Shown one piece after another: positions 33,039 to 36,060 of a DNA stretch of 36,060 nt (position 1 is the stretch's first letter; every line of letters begins with the position of its first letter). The translations under genes and the position numbers were made by a program. The notes under the pieces were generated by a model. The model did no database searches. It was not told the origin of the DNA and saw only the letters and a program-made list of their open reading frames with translations. The stretch is from positions 1 to 36,060 of the forward strand of contig CAJOKX010000015.1 in the NCBI GenBank assembly GCA_905235415.1, given 5' to 3'. This DNA comes from an uncultured Lachnospiraceae bacterium (GTDB taxonomy: Bacteria > Bacillota > Clostridia > Lachnospirales > Lachnospiraceae).

Positions 33039-34136
33039 ATGAAACTGAATATTAGACCGACAGAAGAATGCAGATATGACGCAGTGAGCCTGGGTGAAGT
33101 CATGCTTCGTCTGGATCCAGGCGAAGGACGTATCCGGACAGCCAGGAGCTTTCGAGCCTGGGAAGGCGGGGGAGAGTACAATGTGATCCGGGGGCTTCAC
33201 AAATGTTTCGGGATGAAGACTGCTGTGATCACCGCTTTTGCCGACAATGAGGTAGGAAGGCTGATGAAGGATCTCATCGAGCAGGGCGGTGTGGACACGG
33301 ACCTGATCTGCTGGAAGAAGACAGACGGGATCGGGCGGATTTGTCGGAACGGGATTAATTTCACAGAACGAGGCTTCGGTATTCGCGGGGCGCTTGGTTG
33401 TTCTGACCGTGCCAATACCGCAATCTCCCAGGCAACGCCTCAGGACTTTGATTTTGAGTACATCTTCGGAACGCTTGGCGTCAGGTGGCTGCATACCGGA
33501 GGCATCTATGCCGCGCTCTCGGAACAGGCATGCGAGACGGTCATAGAAGCCTGCAAGACTGCAAAAAAATACGGGACACTGATCTCCTATGACCTGAATT
33601 ATCGCCCTTCCATGTGGAGTGCGATCGGCGGACTGGAGAAAGCCCGCGAAGTAAACCGGGAAGTTGCGAAGTATGTGGATGTCATGATAGGAAATGAAGA
33701 AGACTTCACTGCCTGCCTTGGCCTGGAGGTCGAAGGGAACGATGAGAACCTGAAAGAATTAAACCTGGAGGGTTATCGGAAGATGATTGCGCAGGCAGCA
33801 GTAGCTTACCCGAATTTCAAGGCGATTGCGACTACACTGCGAACCGTGCGAACCGCCACGATCAATGACTGGAAAGCGATCTGCTGGGCCGATGAGAAGA
33901 TCTATATGTCCAGATCCTATGACGGACTGGAGATCATGGACCGTGTGGGCGGAGGAGACTCATTTGCTTCCGGCTTGGTCTACGGCCTGATGACGACAGA
34001 AGATCCGGAGAAGGCGGTCAACTACGGGGCGGCACATGGTGCTCTTGCTATGACGACGCCGGGTGATACGACCATGGCAGTCCTCAGCGAAGTGGAGGCA
34101 GTCATGGGAGGAGCCGGCGTGAGGGTAAAACGCTGA
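33039..34136 (+). CDS. kdgK: 2-keto-3-deoxygluconate kinase (PfkB family)
   Basis: 365 residues from ATG 33039, chosen because AGGGGG lies eight bases upstream; a GTG at 33030 overlapping the aldolase stop is possible. PfkB/ribokinase features: AVSLGEVMLRLDPGEGRI, GGEYNVIRGLHKCFGMKTAV, SYDLNYRPSMW, IGNEEDF, and the catalytic DRVGGGDSFASGLVYGLM with the anion hole and base Asp. Phosphorylates 2-keto-3-deoxygluconate with ATP, feeding the aldolase encoded just upstream. It is longer than typical KdgK (about 310), with extra residues around QATPQDFDFEYIFGT. Last gene of the operon, before a terminator. Confidence 0.9.
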   Translation: MKLNIRPTEECRYDAVSLGEVMLRLDPGEGRIRTARSFRAWEGGGEYNVIRGLHKCFGMKTAVITAFADNEVGRLMKDLIEQGGVDTDLICWKKTDGIGRICRNGINFTERGFGIRGALGCSDRANTAISQATPQDFDFEYIFGTLGVRWLHTGGIYAALSEQACETVIEACKTAKKYGTLISYDLNYRPSMWSAIGGLEKAREVNREVAKYVDVMIGNEEDFTACLGLEVEGNDENLKELNLEGYRKMIAQAAVAYPNFKAIATTLRTVRTATINDWKAICWADEKIYMSRSYDGLEIMDRVGGGDSFASGLVYGLMTTEDPEKAVNYGAAHGALAMTTPGDTTMAVLSEVEAVMGGAGVRVKR

Positions 34137-34222
34137 AGAAATCATATACTCTCAGATTCAGAATATAGCGAGCCATGCCAAGCATGCAGCCATAATTGAT
34201 GATAGAAAAAGCCAGGTATTTG

Positions 34223-34254
34223 AAAGCAGTTCCGCTAGTCACGGAACTGCTTTT
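34223..34254 (+). terminator. Terminator of the kduD-kdgA-kdgK operon
   Basis: A perfect 12-bp stem AAAGCAGTTCCG/CGGAACTGCTTT with a 7-base loop, 86 bases after the kdgK stop; the A and T flanks make it usable on either strand. Confidence 0.8.
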
Positions 34255-34291
34255 CAGAACAAGGTATTGACCCAAAATATATCTCACAAAA

Positions 34292-34326
34292 CTTCCCACA
34301 ACTTGTGGGAAGAGTGGTTTTTTTAC
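34292..34326 (+). terminator. Second terminator-like hairpin
   Basis: CTTCCCACA/TGTGGGAAG, a perfect 9-bp stem with a 3-base loop, followed by AGTGG and seven T on the + strand. A back-up terminator or the end of a lost transcript. Confidence 0.6.
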
Positions 34327-34392
34327 GATTTTCGCGGAACAAAAAAGAAGCACCAACCCCGCGCCGTTGGCGCAAGACCAGTACTCCCTCCG

Positions 34393-34426
34393 TGCACCTC
34401 CAGGGGCTCGAACCCTGGACACCCTA
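34393..34426 (-). other. 3' fragment of a tRNA gene (tRNA-Lys-like); candidate attachment site
   Basis: Read on the minus strand: variable loop GGTGTC, T-arm CAGGG-TTCGAGC-CCCTG (perfect 5-bp stem, 7-base loop) and acceptor 3' strand GAGGTGCA. No anticodon or D arm follows upstream, so this is not a whole tRNA. The half resembles clostridial tRNA-Lys as I recall it. Integrative elements that use tRNA genes leave just such a 3' end at one border. In this orientation the element would lie at higher coordinates, where a RepA_N gene is found. Confidence 0.65.
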
Positions 34427-34555
34427 CTCTGTAAAAACACCTGCTGTATTCACTCCAGCGGATGCTATAAGCTTATTGTTTTCGTTAAGTCGGTAATAGT
34501 TTCCGAAATAATCAGCTATGTAAAACAATTTCTGTGTTTTCGTTTGATCTACCAT
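34424..34555 (-). pseudogene. Short ORF cut off at the tRNA fragment
   Basis: A 43-residue frame starting at ATG 34555 with CAGGAGAG five to six bases upstream: MVDQTKTQKLFYIADYFGNY, ending AGVNTAGVFTE. Its stop TAG is formed by the first bases of the tRNA fragment (34424-34426). It reads like the first part of a small protein of Firmicutes mobile elements whose remainder has been lost at the junction. No function assigned. Confidence 0.5.
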
Positions 34556-34684
34556 GATGCTCTCCTGTCTGGTTGCTGCCTGATGTGATTGCTTCTGATT
34601 CAGAAGCCGCCTGCCTTTCAGCAGACGGCCATTTTGATTTCTCTTTTTAATCTTTAGAATTCCCTGTCGAGGCATTAATCTGCC

Positions 34685-34909
34685 TTATAGTACGACATTT
34701 CTGATTGCCCTTGTCAGGGCAACATACAGAATTCTTGATTCTTCACTTATCTTTTCGCGTATCTCTGTGTTCTGATCAAAGCCACCACTATAATCAGATG
34801 TTTTCTTGTCATAGGAAAAACCGTATGATACTTTTCCGTCCACGACATTGACATTTAGACCTCCGACATCAATGTTCGAAATGTCTTCATTCGTAAATGG
34901 AAGGATCAC
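34685..34909 (-). pseudogene. C-terminal fragment of a UvrD/PcrA-like helicase
   Basis: About 70 residues ending at TAA 34685. ESRILYVALTRAIRNVV carries the YVALTRA motif VI of superfamily 1 UvrD/Rep helicases, and VILPFTNEDIS fits the preceding strand. No start is present; the frame runs without a break into an ABC permease fragment at 34910, so it is debris of a recombination. Confidence 0.65.
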
Positions 34910-35143
34910 AGTAACAAGAGTCGGGCGGATTGAAGGAATTGTGATGTAGCGAATCCTCTGAAAGATCGTCGCTCCATCAATCGCAGCAGCCTCATTGACC
35001 GCTCCGTCAATTCCGGTGATCGCTGCGATATAGATGACCGAATTGTATCCGGTCCACTTCCAGGCGTTGAATGCACAGATGATAAAAGGCCATACACCTG
35101 GAATGCCATAGAAGTTGATAGGTTCTCCTCCTACTGCTTTAAG
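34910..35143 (-). pseudogene. Internal fragment of an LplB/MalF-type sugar ABC permease
   Basis: About 78 residues open from a TAA at 35144-35146: GGEPINFYGIPGVWPFIICA, AWKWTGYNSVIYIAAITGID and the EAA loop NEAAAIDGATIFQRIRYITI of carbohydrate (CUT1, LplB) permeases. Both ends of the protein are missing. It joins in frame to the helicase fragment near TVI, a short stretch both families could share. Confidence 0.75.
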
Positions 35144-35146
35144 TTA

Positions 35147-35490
35147 TTTATTACATACTGACAGCAGTTGTCATCTTTTCACCCTTTCACTTCCTTAGTA
35201 CTGCTCCCTCAGACTCATGATTTTGACATTATTGTACAAAAAACAGCTTTTTCAGATGGAGAGTCACCTGGATTTTATGCACTTTTAACGTGACAGCTAC
35301 TAACGTTCTCCTAATCCAAAAAGCTGGGTATCCTGTCAAAGCGGAGGATGATAAATCCACTTCACATAGAAAGATCCGATTAAGTAGGGAAAGATATTTA
35401 TGGTACTGATGATGACAACTAAACCCCATAATGGAGTTCTCGATTTCAAAGAATTTTCTACCCCTCAGATTCCCCGGTTGTCTTGGACCT
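35147..35490. other. Non-coding remnant stretch
   Basis: No ORF with a ribosome binding site or family pattern. AT-rich on average; possibly remains of an insertion sequence or element border, but no terminal repeats could be paired. Confidence 0.35.
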
Positions 35491-35499
35491 TGCGTCAGA

Positions 35500-35706
35500 T
35501 ACCGGGGCCGGGGTACAAGGGGCTGCCCCCTTGAAGCCCGCCTTTGCAAAGCAAAAGCGTATCTTGCAATAGGCTGAAAGTGACTGGTACGTACGTACCT
35601 GACGTGCGTCGGGTACGCAGTCCGGACGTGACTTGCGTCGCACTATAGCGATGTAGGTACCGGAACCAGACGCGGTCAAAATCGCTTGCTGTAGCAAGGC
35701 TATAAC
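35500..35706 (+). promoter_or_regulatory. GC-rich repeat and palindrome region upstream of the replication initiator
   Basis: Contains GGTACGTACGTACC-type self-complementary sequence (about 35587-35600), recurring GACGTG/TGCGTC words and small inverted repeats (GCTTGC/GCAAGC), over about 130 bases directly before the RepA_N gene. This is the layout of a replication origin or autoregulated leader on mobile elements. Iterons were not proven. Confidence 0.4.
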
Positions 35707-35723
35707 AAAGGAAGGTAGCAAAA

Positions 35724-35771
35724 ATGGAGAAGAAGCTCTATCCAATTATCTGTGGATCGGTTGGAAAGTGA
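35724..35771 (+). CDS. 15-residue leader peptide before repA
   Basis: AAAGGAAGG, then ATG and MEKKLYPIICGSVGK and TGA, which ends seven bases before the RepA_N ATG. The good ribosome site and tight spacing suggest translational coupling or attenuation of the initiator. Confidence 0.4.
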   Translation: MEKKLYPIICGSVGK

Positions 35772-35778
35772 GGCGAAG

Positions 35779-36060
35779 ATGGAAACATGCTATATGACAC
35801 CTGCCAGCCGTCTTCCGCCATATCTGGAATTACCGCGATTTGTTCTGGATATGGATGTCAACGAGACAGGGAAGATCCTGTATACCCTTCTTCTTGATCG
35901 GGCAAGACTATCCCAGACCAATCCTGCCTGGAAAGATGAGGAGGATCATGTATTTATCGTCTTCCCGATCCGGTCAATGGCAGAGAAGATGCATAAGAGT
36001 GAGATGACTATTAAAACAACTCTGTCTGCTCTGGAGAAAGAAGGCATGATCCATCGCATA
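35779..36060 (+). CDS. RepA_N-type replication initiator, N-terminal part (continues past window)
   Basis: 94 residues, open at the right edge. TPASRLPPYLELPRFVLDMD, GKILYTLLLDRARLSQ, WKDEEDHVFIVFPIRSMAEKM and the winged-helix end MTIKTTLSALEKEGMIHRI match the RepA_N/replication initiator A N-terminal domain common on plasmids and integrative conjugative elements of Clostridia. It binds the origin and starts element replication. GAGGCGAAG precedes the ATG. With the tRNA fragment at 34393 it marks the window's right edge as the start of a mobile element. Confidence 0.8.
   Translation, partial: METCYMTPASRLPPYLELPRFVLDMDVNETGKILYTLLLDRARLSQTNPAWKDEEDHVFIVFPIRSMAEKMHKSEMTIKTTLSALEKEGMIHRI

Noticed and set aside
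34367-34588. + strand ORFs across the tRNA fragment
   Set aside because: Reading frames over reverse tRNA sequence are a known artefact; no ribosome site.
1-36060. CRISPR array, rRNA genes or complete tRNA genes
   Set aside because: No regularly spaced repeats, no rRNA-like conserved segments and no full cloverleaf were found.

Overview
The window looks like a chromosomal accessory region of a Clostridia-type (probably Lachnospiraceae) gut anaerobe. This rests on strong AAGGAGG-type ribosome binding sites, several GTG/TTG starts, moderate GC in genes with AT-rich intergenic DNA, an EutW/EutV-like histidine kinase and ANTAR regulator pair, RbsA/RbsC-type sugar importers, and a RepA_N-type initiator entering at the right edge. 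The genus cannot be named from sequence alone.

Left edge (1-2500): the end of a maltose O-acetyltransferase-like gene, an FMN-dependent NimA/PNPOx-like protein and a VOC protein, then about 700 bases with terminator-like hairpins, then a small orphan Mac-domain protein.

Sugar island 1 (2500-15100): an AT-rich divergent control region (10415-10840) separates two transcription units. Leftward: binding protein, TIM-barrel isomerase, Zn alcohol dehydrogenase, RbsC permease, RbsA ATPase (frameshifted), Old-Yellow-Enzyme-type reductase (frameshifted) and DeoC-type aldolase. Rightward: DeoR repressor, FGGY kinase, an EutH-type membrane protein and an SDR dehydrogenase. Together they could import, oxidise or isomerise, phosphorylate and cleave an unusual sugar or polyol.

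Island 2 (15100-30090), the most interesting part: a leftward operon encodes a binding protein, an RbsA ATPase, two RbsC permeases, an aldehyde dehydrogenase, a single-domain OYE reductase, an SDR and a fumarate-reductase-like flavoprotein. Upstream on the same strand lie an ANTAR response regulator and a histidine kinase whose N-terminus is an RbsA-like ATPase domain with all catalytic motifs lost. Divergent to them is a tandem pair of SnoaL/NTF2-like proteins. The importer operon and the SnoaL pair each start with the same leader RNA: a hairpin with an AUGGYU hexaloop and bulged U, a second hairpin about 30 nt on, and an overlapping intrinsic terminator. I infer one regulon in which the pseudo-ATPase kinase and ANTAR protein control import and reductive catabolism by antitermination.

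Right edge (30100-36060): recombination debris and a foreign element. A truncated AbiEii-like start, a cardiolipin synthase pseudogene with several lesions, an intact kduD-kdgA-kdgK operon for 2-keto-3-deoxygluconate use, the 3' end of a tRNA gene (tRNA-Lys-like) abutting a truncated ORF, a chimeric permease/helicase remnant, and finally a GC-rich palindromic region leading into a RepA_N initiator. Several indels fall in homopolymers, so sequencing error must be considered for the frameshifted genes.
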